A stretch of 64,000 nucleotides of DNA, taken from positions 62,001-126,000 of the forward strand of contig JBQTHL010000031.1 of NCBI GenBank assembly GCA_052389915.1, in the 5' to 3' direction. The position numbers and the translations under genes are program-made. Source of the stretch: Panacagrimonas sp052389915 (GTDB taxonomy: Bacteria > Pseudomonadota > Gammaproteobacteria > Nevskiales > Nevskiaceae). Of this stretch, positions 1 through 9,776 are shown in pieces (within the stretch, counting starts at the first letter, position 1; every line of letters starts with the position of its first letter). The notes under the pieces are model-generated. The model saw only the letters and a program-made list of their open reading frames with translations, was not told the origin of the DNA and did no database searches.

Positions 1-802
1 GGTCGTGACGGCGCTGGCGTATCGTGTTTCGCCCGATCACGTGCTGGGGTTCAGCCTCAACACCGGCTACCAGGTGCTGCAGATCAAGGGGCTGGAATTC
101 GTGGCGACGCCTGCGACTTCCGTGGCGCCGGACAAGGTCACCAACCAGGGCAAGGACGGCGCGTTCACGGCGGGCTTCACCGTGGGCTGGCACGGCAAGC
201 TGGCGCCCTGGCTGCACGCCGGCGTGTCCTACCGCAGCAAGAACTGGACGCAGAAGCACGAGGACTACGCGGGCCTCGTCGCCGAGGGCGGCAAGCTGGA
301 ATTGCCGGCCATCGTCGGTGGTGGCTTTGCGATCACGCCGGCTGCCAACTGGACCGTCGTCATCGAGGGTCAGCATTACGCTTACCGGGACCGTCGCGCG
401 TTCAAGCACGGGCTCAGCAAGTTCAACGACGGCCAACTACTGGGCGCGGACAACGGCCCCGGCTTCGGCTTCGACAACCAGAACGCCTACAAGCTGGGCG
501 TGGCCTGGCAGGCCACGCCCAAGCTCATGCTGCGCGGCGGCTATCTCTACGCCACCGAAGTCCTCGACGCGGACGACACCTTGTTCGGCTTTCTCGGCTG
601 TCTGACCACGACCAATCAGTACGGCCTGGGTGCGACCTACCAGTTCAGTACCTGGGAGCTCTCCGGCTACGCCTACAACGACCCGAGGAAGAAACAACAC
701 GGCCGCAACTCCATCCCCGCGAGCTTCGGTGGCGGCGAGGCGAGCGTTTCGGACGAGGTGTACGGAGTGGGGTTTTCGGTGGGGCGACGGTTCGGGAGTT
801 AG
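1..802 (+). CDS. FadL/OmpP1-family outer-membrane protein, C-terminal part
   Basis: The frame is open from the first base of the window, so the start lies upstream and only about 265 C-terminal residues are present. The translation alternates polar and aromatic residues as in beta-strands, with segments such as YLYATEVLDADDTLFGF and a final conserved strand ending VYGVGFSVGRRFGS. This pattern of predicted strands followed by a Gly-rich last strand fits the FadL/TodX/OmpP1 family, which moves long-chain fatty acids or hydrophobic compounds across the outer membrane. The substrate cannot be told from the sequence. An acyl-CoA synthetase gene 1 kb downstream, on the opposite strand, agrees with a fatty-acid role but does not prove it. 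Confidence 0.7.
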   Translation, partial: VVTALAYRVSPDHVLGFSLNTGYQVLQIKGLEFVATPATSVAPDKVTNQGKDGAFTAGFTVGWHGKLAPWLHAGVSYRSKNWTQKHEDYAGLVAEGGKLELPAIVGGGFAITPAANWTVVIEGQHYAYRDRRAFKHGLSKFNDGQLLGADNGPGFGFDNQNAYKLGVAWQATPKLMLRGGYLYATEVLDADDTLFGFLGCLTTTNQYGLGATYQFSTWELSGYAYNDPRKKQHGRNSIPASFGGGEASVSDEVYGVGFSVGRRFGS

Positions 803-883
803 GGAAAACGGCGGAATCGATGGGCAGGCAATTCTGCAATTCGCAAGCTCACTACAGGCCCACACCCGCCGAAAGTTCCCCAG

Positions 884-1783
884 CTATCGCGGGACGTGAA
901 CGCGCTCCTTGATGTGTTTCAAGTTGGCCACGATGGTGAACGTCATGATGACCAGCAAGGACCACGAACTCCATTTTCCGACGTGGACAACCGACCACGC
1001 TCCCAACTGATTCGGATAACTCCAGATGGCGAAAAAAGTGCTGATGTTTTCGGCGAGCCAGATAAAGAACCCGATCAGTACGAACGACAGCAGCAGCGGC
1101 ATCTTCCGCTCGCGGTCGAACGGACGAAACACTACCGTCGCTCTCGCATAAAGGCCCAAGGCGCAAGCGGCGATGTACCAGCGGTAATCGCCGATATAGT
1201 GGTGCGTGAAGAAGTTTGCGTAGATCAGCACGGCGACCGAACCTGCCATCCAGTGAGGCGGGTGGTGAACGACCCGCAATGCCAGCAAACGCCAGGCCTG
1301 GATCATGTAGCTGCCGACAGCGGCGTACATGAAGCCGGAGAACAACGGAACACCCCAGAGTTTCGTGTAGCCGAAGTCGGGGTAGGCCCAGGATCTGATT
1401 CCGCTGGAGGTCTTGAACACCTCGAGGGCGAAGCCGATGAGATGGAAAAGCGTTATGGCCTTCAGCTCGTCCCAGGTTTCGAGCTTCGACCACACCATCC
1501 ACGCCTGGATACTCAAGGCAACGATCAAGAGAATGTCGTACCGCGGAATCCCGAACACGCCCATGCGTGGCACCGCAAAAACCGCGACGAAGAACAAGCC
1601 GGCGAACAGGCAGGCGCGCGCTTCCTTGATCCCGAAATAAAGGAACTCGATGACGAAGCGGGAAAAGCCGACGAGGTCGGGCCGGTCGCTGTGCAGGGTC
1701 AGGTGAGCATCGAGCCTGGCCAGACGCGAGCGCGGTGCGGGCGGTGCGGTTTCCGGTGCTTGCTTTGTCGAGTCTGGTCTCAC
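884..1783 (-). CDS. DUF817 family multi-pass membrane protein
   Basis: About 299 residues with eight or so hydrophobic segments, including stretches around LFAGLFFVAVFAVPRMGVFG and LLLSFVLIGFFIWLAENIS. The conserved pieces IKEARACLFAG, HHYIGDYRWY and SYPNQLGAWSVVHVGKWSSW are typical of DUF817, an uncharacterised inner-membrane family. I chose the GTG at 1783 because it begins 4 bases after the stop codon of the upstream synthetase gene. An ATG at 1858 would also work, but it overlaps that gene by about 70 bases and gives an Arg-rich, non-conserved N-terminus. The close spacing suggests one transcript with the synthetase. No function is known. Confidence 0.8.
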   Translation of the reverse strand: MRPDSTKQAPETAPPAPRSRLARLDAHLTLHSDRPDLVGFSRFVIEFLYFGIKEARACLFAGLFFVAVFAVPRMGVFGIPRYDILLIVALSIQAWMVWSKLETWDELKAITLFHLIGFALEVFKTSSGIRSWAYPDFGYTKLWGVPLFSGFMYAAVGSYMIQAWRLLALRVVHHPPHWMAGSVAVLIYANFFTHHYIGDYRWYIAACALGLYARATVVFRPFDRERKMPLLLSFVLIGFFIWLAENISTFFAIWSYPNQLGAWSVVHVGKWSSWSLLVIMTFTIVANLKHIKERVHVPR

Positions 1784-1787
1784 GCGA

Positions 1788-3728
1788 TCACGCCGACGCA
1801 GCAACCGCCTTGAGCACCGCCGCGAGCGCACTCGCGTCCTCCAGCCCGGTCGTATCACCGCGAATGCTGCCGGTCTCTGCGGCCTCGCGGAGCAGGCGGC
1901 GCATGGTTTTGCCGGCGCGGGTCTTGGGTAGCGCGGTGCAGACGTAGACGCGGCTGAGCCGCGCGATGGAGCCGATGGATTTGACCACCGCGGCGTCCAC
2001 TTGCGACTTCACCTTCGCGGCGTCTGCGTCTGCACGCAGCGTGACGAAAGCCACGGGCACCATGCCCTTCAACGCATCGTTGACGCCGACTACGGCGCCG
2101 TCGGCGATGCCGGGCTGCGCGCAGACGATGGATTCGATTTCCATGGTGCTGATGCGGTGCGCGGCGACGTTGATGACGGCGTCCGCGCGGCCCAGCACCC
2201 ACAGGTGTCCGTCGTGATCGACGATGGCTTCGTCGGACGTGTGGTAGCGATTCGGGAAGCGCGTGAAGTACGAGGCGACGTAGCGATCCGGATCGTCCCA
2301 GATGGTTCGCGCCAAGGTTGGGAACGGTTCGGTCAGAACGAGATTTCCCTTGACGCCGGGCGCGACCTTGCATCCCTTGTCGTCGAGCACTTCGTAGTCA
2401 TGCCCCGGCACCGGCGTGCCGCAGGAACCGGCCTTGAGCGGCTCCGCGCCGTAGACCGGATAGGTCCAGGTCGAGCCCGTCTCGGTCTGCCCATAGGCGT
2501 TGATGACGGGCACGTCGAAGCTCTGCACGGCCCAGTTGAAAGTCTCCGGATCGAGCGGCTCGCCCTGCACGGTGATGAGCTTCAGCGCGCTCAGGTCGTG
2601 CGCTTTTGCGGCCTTGTCACCCAGAGCCCGGAGCATGCGCAGCGCGGTCGGTGCGCTGAGGATTTTGGTGACCTTGTGACGCGCGACGATCTGGTAGAAG
2701 CGATCCTTGGTCGGTGCGTCGAACGCGCCCTCGTAGCACAGCAAGGTGGCGCCGTGCGCGAGACCTCCGACGACGACCTGGATGGGAAACGTGAGCCAGC
2801 CGATATCGGCGGCGCACCAGTAGGTATCCGCGTCGTCGATGCCGATCTGCCAGAGGACATTGGCCCAGGCACCGAGCATGAAACCGGCGACGCTGTGAAC
2901 CAGGCCCTTGGGCCTGGCCTCGGTGCCGCTGGTGAAAATCAGGAAGGCCGGGTCGTTGGCTTCGAGCGGCTCGCAGGGACAATCGGCGGACTGGGCGCGT
3001 AGCAGCTCTTCGAAGCTCGACTCGCCCTCACGTAGCGATGGCTTCGAGCCGCAGCGATCAACAACGACCAAGTGCTGCAAGCCCGGCGCGGAAGGTCGCG
3101 CGGCGCGCGCGTTTTCCAGCAGCGTGACTGGTTTGCCGCGGCGCCAGCAGCCGTCCGCCGTGACCAGCACCTTGGCGCGCGATGCCTGCAAACGCAGCGC
3201 CACGGCCTCCGGCGAGAATCCCGAGAACAGCACGGTGTAGATCGCACCGATGCGGTTGCAGGCGTGGATGGCGACGAAGGCCGCGGGCAGGTTGGGCAGG
3301 TACACGGCCACCACGTCACCGCGTTGCACGCCGAGCGACTTGAGCGCGTTGGCAAAGCGTGCGACGCGATCACGCAGCTCGGCGTAGGTGAGCGTCACGA
3401 CTTCACCCGGTTCGCCTTCCCAGACGATGGCTGCCTTGTCCTTCCGCGCGGGATCTTCCGCGTGCCGGTCCACGCAGTTGTCGCAGACGTTGATCCTGCC
3501 GTCGACGAAATAGCGGAAGCCCGGAAACTCGCCGACGCGTAACGCAGACCACGGCTGCATCCAGCGCAACTGGCTGGCCGCCCACTCCCAGTAAGCGTCC
3601 TTGCCGCCTCTGGCCTGGATGTCGCGCGCATGCGCGAGCCGCTCGATCTGCCGCGGCGAGCGCCAGTGCTCGCGCAGCGGCATCAGGGGCTGGGACAACA
3701 GCTTGTTCAGCGGGTCGCTCGCATCCAT
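1788..3728 (-). CDS. Acetyl/propionyl-CoA synthetase-like AMP-forming acyl-CoA ligase
   Basis: A 646-residue member of the ANL adenylating superfamily, the length expected for acetyl- or propionyl-CoA synthetases. It would activate a short carboxylic acid to its CoA thioester using ATP. Visible motifs are the N-terminal ACS-like region (FRYFVDGRINVCDNCVDRH), a phosphate-binding loop FTSGTEARPKGLVHS, the adenylate motif INAYGQTETG, the hinge region YHTSDEAIVDHDGHLWVLGR and a C-terminal lysine in LPKTRAGKTMRRLLR. The usual loop is TSGTTGKPKG, so Glu-Ala-Arg is a variant. ATG 3728 has a clean AGGAG 6-7 bases upstream; upstream in-frame starts add an unrelated N-terminus. The exact acid (acetate, propionate or longer) is not determined. 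Confidence 0.82.
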   Translation of the reverse strand: MDASDPLNKLLSQPLMPLREHWRSPRQIERLAHARDIQARGGKDAYWEWAASQLRWMQPWSALRVGEFPGFRYFVDGRINVCDNCVDRHAEDPARKDKAAIVWEGEPGEVVTLTYAELRDRVARFANALKSLGVQRGDVVAVYLPNLPAAFVAIHACNRIGAIYTVLFSGFSPEAVALRLQASRAKVLVTADGCWRRGKPVTLLENARAARPSAPGLQHLVVVDRCGSKPSLREGESSFEELLRAQSADCPCEPLEANDPAFLIFTSGTEARPKGLVHSVAGFMLGAWANVLWQIGIDDADTYWCAADIGWLTFPIQVVVGGLAHGATLLCYEGAFDAPTKDRFYQIVARHKVTKILSAPTALRMLRALGDKAAKAHDLSALKLITVQGEPLDPETFNWAVQSFDVPVINAYGQTETGSTWTYPVYGAEPLKAGSCGTPVPGHDYEVLDDKGCKVAPGVKGNLVLTEPFPTLARTIWDDPDRYVASYFTRFPNRYHTSDEAIVDHDGHLWVLGRADAVINVAAHRISTMEIESIVCAQPGIADGAVVGVNDALKGMVPVAFVTLRADADAAKVKSQVDAAVVKSIGSIARLSRVYVCTALPKTRAGKTMRRLLREAAETGSIRGDTTGLEDASALAAVLKAVAASA

Positions 3729-3829
3729 CCGGCTCTCCTTTTTCCGCATGTTCGATCTTGCTCGTACGCTACCGCCACGGCATCGACCCGTGCCAGCGCA
3801 AGTCTTCATCCAACAGACGCAGTCGAGCC

Positions 3830-4126
3830 ATGCAGCCATCCTCGCCTGAACCGCTCGCGCCGCGCGAAATCGTCGTGCCGGGACTTCTTCGTTCCGACTT
3901 GCCCAACAAGCAGATTGCACGCTCGATCTTCGTCTCCGAACAGACGGTCAATTACCACCTCAAAAATATTTACGGCGAGCTGGGTGCCTCATGTCGCACC
4001 CATGCGGTGGCCATTGCCAACCAGATTCCACCTGTATCGGAGACACAACGTCGCAGAGCCGGAGAACGCCGCGCGCTGGAATTCTTCGAGGCGGATTTTC
4101 CGGAGCGGCTCGAAACAACCCCGCTA
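3830..4126 (+). pseudogene. LuxR-type HTH fragment (remnant of a larger regulator)
   Basis: A short plus-strand frame contains one almost complete LuxR-type DNA-binding domain: LAPREIVV, then NKQIARSIFVSEQTVNYHLK, then NIYGELGASCRTHAV. Spacing equals the family pattern LTPRE..NKEIA..L.S..TV..HL..IY.KLG..SR. Nothing like a receiver or sensor domain precedes it, there is no Shine-Dalgarno at ATG 3830, and the frame has no stop of its own before running antisense into the neighbouring cinA-like gene. The likeliest reading is the C-terminal remnant of a MalT/AlkS- or NarL-type activator. A functional stand-alone HTH protein is possible but less likely. The end given is approximate. Confidence 0.5.
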
Positions 4127-4133
4127 AGGGGCG

Positions 4134-4634
4134 TCAGCGCGGCGCGGCCTCCAGCGCCTCTACCAGCATCGCCAGCGTGGCTTCCGCAAACGCCCACATG
4201 TTGGCGACGCGATCGTCGCCGCCGGTGCGCAGGGTTCGGGTCAGGCTCACCGGCCCGACCACCGCCATGCAGGTGTGCCCCGGCGGGTCGCCGTACCGAT
4301 TGCCATCGGGGCCTGCGGCGCCGGTTTCGGACAGACCCCAGATCACGCCGTCGTGCTTCGCGCGTACCGCATTGGCCAGCAGTTCGGCGTAGGGCTCCGA
4401 GCTGGAGCGGATGCCCCTGGCGCGCAACTCCTGCATGTCGATGCCGACCAGGCCGCGAATCGACAGGAAGGAATAGGTGATGGCGCCGCCGGCGAAATAG
4501 ACCGAGGCGCCGGGCACCGCCAGAAGACTGGCCGAAATCAGTCCGCCTGCCGAAGTCTCACCCACCGCGATCTTCTCGCCGCGTTGCTTGAGCAGCGCGC
4601 CTGCGCGAGCGCCCATGGCCAGAATGTCGTGCAT
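4134..4634 (-). CDS. CinA C-terminal domain family protein (nicotinamide-nucleotide amidase-like)
   Basis: 166 residues matching the stand-alone CinA C-terminal/PncC family, which deamidates nicotinamide mononucleotide in the pyridine-nucleotide salvage cycle of bacteria such as E. coli. Diagnostic segments are KIAVGETSAGGLISASLLAVPG (the family has AES(C/T)TGG here, so VGETSAGG is a variant), the core ASVYFAGGAITYS and the GLSETGAAGPDGNRYG loop. ATG 4634 is preceded by AGGAG at good spacing; an in-frame ATG at 4733 would overlap the upstream gene. The changed active-site loop means amidase activity is not certain. It is the last gene of a minus-strand run that includes urease and a GST-like gene. 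Confidence 0.75.
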   Translation of the reverse strand: MHDILAMGARAGALLKQRGEKIAVGETSAGGLISASLLAVPGASVYFAGGAITYSFLSIRGLVGIDMQELRARGIRSSSEPYAELLANAVRAKHDGVIWGLSETGAAGPDGNRYGDPPGHTCMAVVGPVSLTRTLRTGGDDRVANMWAFAEATLAMLVEALEAAPR

Positions 4635-4680
4635 GTCGGCTCTCCTGCGGAAGTGATTTTCGAGTGGGGCCGAAGCCTGT

Positions 4681-5328
4681 TCATGCGGGAAAGAGCGCGA
4701 AGTACGGCTGCGCTTCCCTGAGCACCCTGGCAAAAGACGGCCGTTCCATCAAGCGTGCGAGATAAGCGGATACATGCGGATACCCGGTCCCCAACGGAAG
4801 AACCTTGTTCGCATAAAGCAGGGCCGGTGCGGCGGCGCAATCGGCCATGCCGAAGACCTCGCCCATCGCCCAGGTCTTGGTCTGCATGTCCTGATCGATC
4901 ATCGCGTAGGCGGTCAGTATCGATGCCTTCGCCTGCTCGACGCCGTAAGCATCCTTCTGTCCCGGTGGGCGCAGCCTGTCGCCCACGATCTTCTGCATGT
5001 GCACGTGGACGTGCAGGTCGTAGAAGCGGTCGCGCATGCGCATCTGTCGCGCGAGATCCGCGTCGGCCGGCACCAACGACGTTTTGCCCGTGCAGTACTG
5101 CGCGAGGTACTCGATGATGATGCTCGACTCGGGGATGGTGCGGTCCTTGGCCTCGTCGCGCAGCACCGGAAACTTGCCGATGGGCCAGACCTTCAGGAAC
5201 TCCGCGCGCGAGACCGGATCGCCCAGGTTCACCAGATACGGCGTGAATGGCGTTTCGTTCTCGTACAGCGCAATCAGCGCCTTCATGCAGAAGGACGACA
5301 GCGGATGGAAATGCAAGGTGAGCGACAT
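4681..5328 (-). CDS. Glutathione S-transferase family protein
   Basis: 215 residues with the two-domain GST layout. The N-terminal thioredoxin-like part starts TLHFHPLSSFCMKALIALYE and carries the glutathione-binding cis-Pro and Glu-Ser signature in KFPVLRD and IPESSIIIEYL. The all-alpha C-terminal part includes WAMGEVFGMADCAAAPALLYA, with the N-capping box Asp. The N-terminal Ser/Cys (SSFCMK) occupies the usual catalytic position. It lies 24 bases after ureG on the same strand, so it could be co-transcribed with urease, but no urease-related role is known for the family. The substrate is not predictable. Confidence 0.85.
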   Translation of the reverse strand: MSLTLHFHPLSSFCMKALIALYENETPFTPYLVNLGDPVSRAEFLKVWPIGKFPVLRDEAKDRTIPESSIIIEYLAQYCTGKTSLVPADADLARQMRMRDRFYDLHVHVHMQKIVGDRLRPPGQKDAYGVEQAKASILTAYAMIDQDMQTKTWAMGEVFGMADCAAAPALLYANKVLPLGTGYPHVSAYLARLMERPSFARVLREAQPYFALFPA

Positions 5329-5352
5329 GAGCTTCGAAGCCTCCGCGTTGGC

Positions 5353-5973
5353 CTACGCCGTGGCGCTCAGCATGCCCTGCTTCTCGATGAATGCAATCAC
5401 GGTGTCGAGCCCGACACCTGTCTTGAGATTGGTCATCACGAACGGCCGTTCGCCGCGCATCCGCCGCGCATCGCGCTCCATCACCTCCAGCGAGGCTCCG
5501 ACGTAAGGCGCGAGGTCGATCTTGTTGATGACCAGCAGGTCGGCCTTGGTGATGCCCGGCCCGCCCTTGCGCGGAATCTTTTCGCCGCCGGCGACGTCGA
5601 TCACGTAGATCGTGAGGTCCGACAGTTCCGGGCTGAACGTGGCCGCAAGATTGTCGCCGCCGGACTCGATGAAGATCAGGTCCAGGTCGGGGAAGCGCTT
5701 CTGCATGCGATCCACCGCTTCGAGATTGATCGATGCGTCCTCGCGAATCGCGGTGTGCGGGCAGCCGCCGGTTTCCACGCCCATGATGCGTTCCGCCGGC
5801 AGTGCCTGTGCTGCGACCAGCAAGCGCTCGTCCTCCCGGGTGTAGATGTCGTTGGTCACGACCGCGAGCTGGTGATGCGCGCGCATGCGCTTGCAAAGCA
5901 CTTCCACCAGGGTGGTCTTGCCCGAACCCACCGGACCGCCGACGCCGACTCGCAACGGTGTCTTTTCGCTCAT
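5353..5973 (-). CDS. ureG: Urease accessory GTPase UreG
   Basis: 206 residues, the normal UreG length. UreG binds nickel and, through GTP hydrolysis in the UreDFG complex, drives nickel insertion into apo-urease in the cytoplasm. Motifs: P-loop GGPVGSGKTTLVE near residues 13-25, the metal-binding Cys-Pro-His in GGCPHTAIRED, switch residues ESGGDNLAATF, and the NKIDLAPYVG guanine-specificity motif. It follows ureF by 4 bases and is the last gene of the ureDABCEFG order. Confidence 0.97.
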   Translation of the reverse strand: MSEKTPLRVGVGGPVGSGKTTLVEVLCKRMRAHHQLAVVTNDIYTREDERLLVAAQALPAERIMGVETGGCPHTAIREDASINLEAVDRMQKRFPDLDLIFIESGGDNLAATFSPELSDLTIYVIDVAGGEKIPRKGGPGITKADLLVINKIDLAPYVGASLEVMERDARRMRGERPFVMTNLKTGVGLDTVIAFIEKQGMLSATA

Positions 5974-5977
5974 CGTT

Positions 5978-6637
5978 TCAACTCCGGAACAATCGTGAGT
6001 ACTGGGTTTCGTGCCGGCTGCTCAGGATGGCGAGCATCGGCGTCTGCGTGCCGAGTTCTTCGTCTTCGAGCAAGCACGCGATCCGCGCAGCCTCTGCGAC
6101 CGCAGGCCGCAAGCCGAGCAACAGACGCTGACCCGCGGACTGTCCCAGCGGCACGGTCTTGAGCGCGGCCATCACCTGGTTTTCGGCCCAGCCGTAAAGG
6201 TAGGCGACCAGGCCTTCGTCTTCGCCGATGCTCCAGCACGTGCAGGCCCAGGCATGGGCTGCGGGATAAGAGACTTCGCCCACATCGAAAATGGATTCGT
6301 GGTCGAGCGTGCGCATCAACTGCACCAGCGAGTAACCCATCTGCACGGTCTCGGCTCGCAGCTCGGCGGTTTCGCGAGTGGCGAGGAAATCTTCGTTCCA
6401 GCGGCGCAGCATGTCGCGGTCATCGGCGAGGCAGGTACGGTACAGGCGTAGCCAGACCGGCGCCTCGTAGCGCGCGAGCACGAGGTGCAAGCCGTCGCCG
6501 ATCCAGCGCAGTGCGCTCGCCTCGTCGCTCACGAGCCCGGTGTCGATGGCGCTCTCCAGTCCCTGCGAGTAGCTGTACGCGCCCACCGGCAAGGTCGGGC
6601 TTGCAAGCTGGAGCAGAGCGGTGAGCGCCCGACTCAC
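5978..6637 (-). CDS. ureF: Urease accessory protein UreF
   Basis: 219 residues, alpha-helical, with family segments LQLASPTLPVGAYSYSQGLE at the N-terminus and SSRHETQYSRLFRS at the C-terminus. UreF bridges UreD and UreG and acts as the gate or GTPase checkpoint during nickel delivery. The start is a GTG at 6637 whose bases overlap the stop of ureE (GTGA), so the two genes are translationally coupled. Confidence 0.95.
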   Translation of the reverse strand: MSRALTALLQLASPTLPVGAYSYSQGLESAIDTGLVSDEASALRWIGDGLHLVLARYEAPVWLRLYRTCLADDRDMLRRWNEDFLATRETAELRAETVQMGYSLVQLMRTLDHESIFDVGEVSYPAAHAWACTCWSIGEDEGLVAYLYGWAENQVMAALKTVPLGQSAGQRLLLGLRPAVAEAARIACLLEDEELGTQTPMLAILSSRHETQYSRLFRS

Positions 6638-7206
6638 GAAATCGCCTGGAAACTGGCCCGCGCGAAATCGGGTGGCGTTGCCGCGTGCGCTTCGCGCGAG
6701 AGCAACTCTCCGAGCACGCCGCCAACGGCATCGTGATCGTGCCGATGGCCGCCGCCGTAAGCTCCGGCTTCAGGCTCGAACGGCGCCACGATCTCCTCCA
6801 CGACCAGCCCTAGGCGTAGCAGCAGATCGCGCAGCACGGCGTCGCGTTCCAGTCGAAGCAGGCCGGGAGCCAGTTGCACCGGCACGTGACGGTTGCCGAG
6901 ATGATAGGTCGCGCGCAGCAGGTCGAAGTGCGGATTCGTGGAAGTATCCGACGCTGTGACTTCGTACAAATCTTCTACCGCGGCGGCGACCGCGACCAGG
7001 ATTCCATCGATGGACTTGAGGATATCGCCGCTGCGAAGAATCGTGCCGCGCGGCAGGAACAGACCCGCTTCGGCGCCGTCTTCCAGGCACACCAGCAGGC
7101 GGCTCTTGCAGCGGTCGGCATAGCTTAGGCGCAGCTTGCGCAGCGCGCCGCGAGGTGCCTCTGCCGCATACAGCTTCTGTTCGATGCGCAGCATCAGCGT
7201 AGCCAT
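6634..7206 (-). CDS. ureE: Urease accessory nickel chaperone UreE
   Basis: 190 residues. The N-terminal domain (LRKLRLSYADRCKSRL, then GLFLPRGTILRSGDIL) and the metal-binding domain with ATYHLGNRHVPVQL are typical of UreE, which brings Ni(II) to the UreDFG-urease complex. The C-terminal tail is only mildly His-rich (YGGGHRHDHDAVGG), unlike the long polyhistidine tail of Klebsiella UreE. ATG 7206 or ATG 7194 could be the start; neither has a strong ribosome-binding site. The gene is separated from ureC by about 150 bases holding an inverted repeat, while it overlaps ureF. Confidence 0.93.
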   Translation of the reverse strand: MATLMLRIEQKLYAAEAPRGALRKLRLSYADRCKSRLLVCLEDGAEAGLFLPRGTILRSGDILKSIDGILVAVAAAVEDLYEVTASDTSTNPHFDLLRATYHLGNRHVPVQLAPGLLRLERDAVLRDLLLRLGLVVEEIVAPFEPEAGAYGGGHRHDHDAVGGVLGELLSREAHAATPPDFARASFQAIS

Positions 7207-7216
7207 GCGTAGAGCC

Positions 7217-7345
7217 GTAGGCTGGGTTGGCGTTTGGCCAGGGCGGAGAGTGACATTGGTCGCTCTCCGTTGAGCCAAATGCAAGCGAAACCCAGCAGCG
7301 CCGGGCAGACCACAACGCTGGGTTGATGAAGCCAACCCAGCCTAC
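7217..7345 (-). repeat. Inverted repeat between ureC and ureE
   Basis: Fifteen bases at 7217-7231 (GTAGGCTGGGTTGGC) are exactly the reverse complement of 7331-7345. The 99 bases between contain a smaller GGAGAG/CTCTCC hairpin. The GTAGGCTGGGTT type of arm resembles dispersed intergenic palindromes seen again at 43480-43950 in this window. In the urease transcript it could fold into a long stem between ureC and ureE. Confidence 0.7.
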
Positions 7346-7357
7346 AGGTCGCTTCCA

Positions 7358-9096
<1,739 letters not shown>

Positions 9097-9100
<4 letters not shown>

Positions 9101-9456
9101 CGTCTGGCCCTCTTCGCGGGTGATTTTTTCTCTGCCGGTTTCTTCTTCGAGTCGAGCGGCCCGGAAATCAGCGCATTGAATCCATAGACGACGCGATCGC
9201 CTGCAAGCGCGACCAGTTCTATCGTGCGTTCCTGCCCCGGCTCGAAGCGCACCGCGGTGCCCGCCGCGATGTTCAGACGAAAACCCCGCGCCGATTTGCG
9301 ATCAAACCTCAGCGCCGGATTGGTCTCGAAAAAATGGTAATGCGAACCGACCTGGATCGGCCGATCTCCCGTATTGGCCACCACCAGACTCAACGTCTTG
9401 CGCCCGACGTTGAGTTCGATCTCGCCGTCCTCCACCAGCAGTTCTCCGGGAATCAT
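9097..9456 (-). CDS. ureB: Urease beta subunit UreB
   Basis: 119 residues, somewhat longer than the usual 101-105 because of a Lys/Arg-rich tail (KKKPAEKKSPAKRARR). The conserved core is MIPGELLVEDGEIELNVGR, VGSHYHFFETNPALRFDR and GERTIELV-type segments (here PGQERTIELVALAG). UreB is the structural small subunit that packs with UreA and UreC in the trimer of heterotrimers. Its stop overlaps the ureC start; ureA ends 9 bases upstream. Confidence 0.96.
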
Positions 9457-9465
9457 GCGGGCCTC

Positions 9466-9768
9466 TCAGACAATCGGATTGTGAACGGTGACCAGCTTCG
9501 TTCCGTCGGGAAACGTCGCCTCCACCTGGATGTCCGGAATCATTTCCGGCACGCCTTCCATCACGTCTTCTCGCTTGAGCAAGGTCGTGCCGTAGCTCAT
9601 CAACTCGGCCACGCTGCGACCGTCGCGTGCGCCTTCGAGAATCGCGGCGCTGATGAAGGCGACCGACTCGGGATAGTTGAGCTTGAGGCCGCGCGCCTTG
9701 CGCCGCTCGGCCAGCAGGCCGGCAGTGAAGATCAGGAGCTTGTCTTTCTCTCTGGGGGTTAGTTCCAT
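9466..9768 (-). CDS. ureA: Urease gamma subunit UreA
   Basis: 100 residues, the exact family length. It starts MELTPREKDKLLIFTAGLLA and contains LNYPESVAFISAAILEGARDG and ends with TVHNPIV, all hallmark UreA sequence. ATG 9768 is preceded by a GAGAGAAG ribosome-binding site. UreA is a non-catalytic small subunit of the urease holoenzyme. Confidence 0.97.
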   Translation of the reverse strand: MELTPREKDKLLIFTAGLLAERRKARGLKLNYPESVAFISAAILEGARDGRSVAELMSYGTTLLKREDVMEGVPEMIPDIQVEATFPDGTKLVTVHNPIV

Positions 9769-9776
9769 CTTCTCTC

